Below, piece by piece: positions 6,569-7,007 of a DNA stretch of 7,007 bases. Numbering within the stretch: position 1 is the stretch's first letter; every line of letters begins with the position of its first letter. The position numbers were made by a program, and so were the translations under genes. The DNA is from Armatimonadota bacterium (GTDB taxonomy: Bacteria > Armatimonadota > UBA10988 > DTZQ01): contig DTZQ01000092.1 of the NCBI GenBank assembly GCA_012961305.1, forward strand, positions 1-7,007, given 5' to 3'. Below the pieces are notes generated by a model. That model made no database searches and had not been told where the DNA came from. It saw nothing but the letters and a program-made list of their open reading frames with translations.

Positions 6569-6595
6569 CTTGACCGTCTAAAACTTGACCGCTAA
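6569..6595 (+). repeat. Direct repeat overlapping the helicase promoter -35
   Basis: CTTGACCGTCTAA (6569-6581) and CTTGACCGCTAA (6584-6595) are near-identical tandem copies, 15 bp apart, differing by one inserted base. The second copy supplies the -35 box. This could be a pair of operator half-sites, an alternative -35, or a small duplication. Confidence 0.6.
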
Positions 6596-6613
6596 GCGCA
6601 GATGTGCTATACT
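6585..6613 (+). promoter_or_regulatory. Extended -10 promoter of the MrfA-type helicase gene
   Basis: TTGACC (-35, 6585-6590), 17-nt spacer, TATACT (-10, 6608-6613), with an extended TG at 6605-6606. The expected start falls at 6620-6621, on the second of two adjacent ATG codons. Confidence 0.7.
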
Positions 6614-6617
6614 GCGG

Positions 6618-7007
6618 ATGATGAACGTCGCGGAGTTCTTGTCTTCCCTGCAAACCCAGGAGACCTATCGGGGCCAAATTGCCCACGTGGAGCATATCCC
6701 GGCCCGGGAGGCGGAATACGCGGACCTGGCGGAACCTCTGCCGCCGCGCCTGCGGGAGGCTCTGGCGGCACAGGGCATCACCCGCCTCTATACCCACCAG
6801 GTGGCGGCCATCGAAGCGGTCCGGGCGGGACAGGATGTGGTGGTGGTCACCGGCCCGGCCAGCGGCAAAACCCTGTGCTACAACGTGCCCGTGTTGGAGG
6901 CCCTCCTCACCGACCGCCGCCAGCGGGCCTTGTACCTCTTCCCCCTCAAGGCCCTGGCCCAGGACCAGGCACGTAAAATCGCCGCTCTGGATTTGTTTCC
7001 CGAAGTC
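6618..7007 (+). CDS. mrfA: MrfA/YprA-type DEAD/DEAH helicase, N-terminal part only (cut by window edge)
   Basis: The first 130 codons of a superfamily 2 helicase are visible. The layout matches MrfA (YprA) of Bacillus subtilis, a 3'-5' helicase that acts with the exonuclease MrfB in repair of mitomycin C damage; the family also resembles fungal Hrq1. Visible parts are an N-terminal lead with IPAREAEYADL (27-37), the Q-motif-like LYTHQVAAIEAV (57-68), Walker A TGPASGKTLCYNVPVLEALL (78-97), and motif Ia in LYLFPLKALAQDQ (105-117). The DEAH box, the second RecA domain and the C-terminal DUF1998 zinc-binding region would lie to the right of the window. Two ATGs abut (6618 and 6621); no ribosome site precedes them, and the promoter predicts a leaderless mRNA from the second. 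The gene diverges from the Bax1-like nuclease gene, 176 bp away. Confidence 0.88.
   Translation, partial: MMNVAEFLSSLQTQETYRGQIAHVEHIPAREAEYADLAEPLPPRLREALAAQGITRLYTHQVAAIEAVRAGQDVVVVTGPASGKTLCYNVPVLEALLTDRRQRALYLFPLKALAQDQARKIAALDLFPEV

Noticed and set aside
6602..6976. Plus-strand open frame of 124 codons at the right end
   Set aside because: It is in the wrong frame relative to the helicase; its translation is Gly/Pro-rich, whereas the frame from 6618 gives Walker A and motif Ia.

Overview
The window is bacterial chromosome, GC-rich (about 60% by eye), gene-dense, with strong Shine-Dalgarno sites and sigma70-type promoters. It holds six protein genes, two of them cut by the window edges. 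I see no tRNA, rRNA, CRISPR array, insertion sequence or phage gene. The mix (two-HMA copper ATPase, small secreted glycosidase-like protein, Bax1-type nuclease, MrfA-type helicase) would fit a free-living, perhaps thermophilic lineage such as Armatimonadota, Chloroflexota or a deep Firmicute. That placement is a weak inference.

Left part, all on the minus strand. A copper-exporting P-type ATPase (copA-like, 747 codons visible, C-terminus outside the window) fills 1-2243. A 244-bp spacer with an imperfect inverted repeat follows. Then comes a secreted TIM-barrel protein of the clan GH-A/GH5-like type (2488-3504). Fifty bases upstream of it is a flavoredoxin-like FMN-binding flavin reductase (3555-4061). 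The last two probably share a transcript that starts at a consensus promoter near 4174.

Middle. The flavin reductase gene and a plus-strand EamA/DMT-type exporter (4247-5206, TTG start) diverge from one interlocked promoter region at 4155-4210, where the two -10 boxes overlap. The exporter converges, with a 20-bp gap, on a Bax1/DUF790-family nuclease (5227-6441, minus).

Right part. The Bax1-like nuclease and an MrfA/YprA-type SF2 helicase (6618 to the right edge, plus) diverge from a 176-bp region. It carries a REP-like double hairpin, a 15-bp-period direct repeat, and an extended -10 promoter so close to the helicase ATG that the mRNA should be leaderless. Bax1 is known as the nuclease partner of XPB helicase. 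No XPB gene flanks it here and its divergent neighbour is a different DNA-repair helicase, so this nuclease-helicase pair is the most interesting functional hypothesis in the window.
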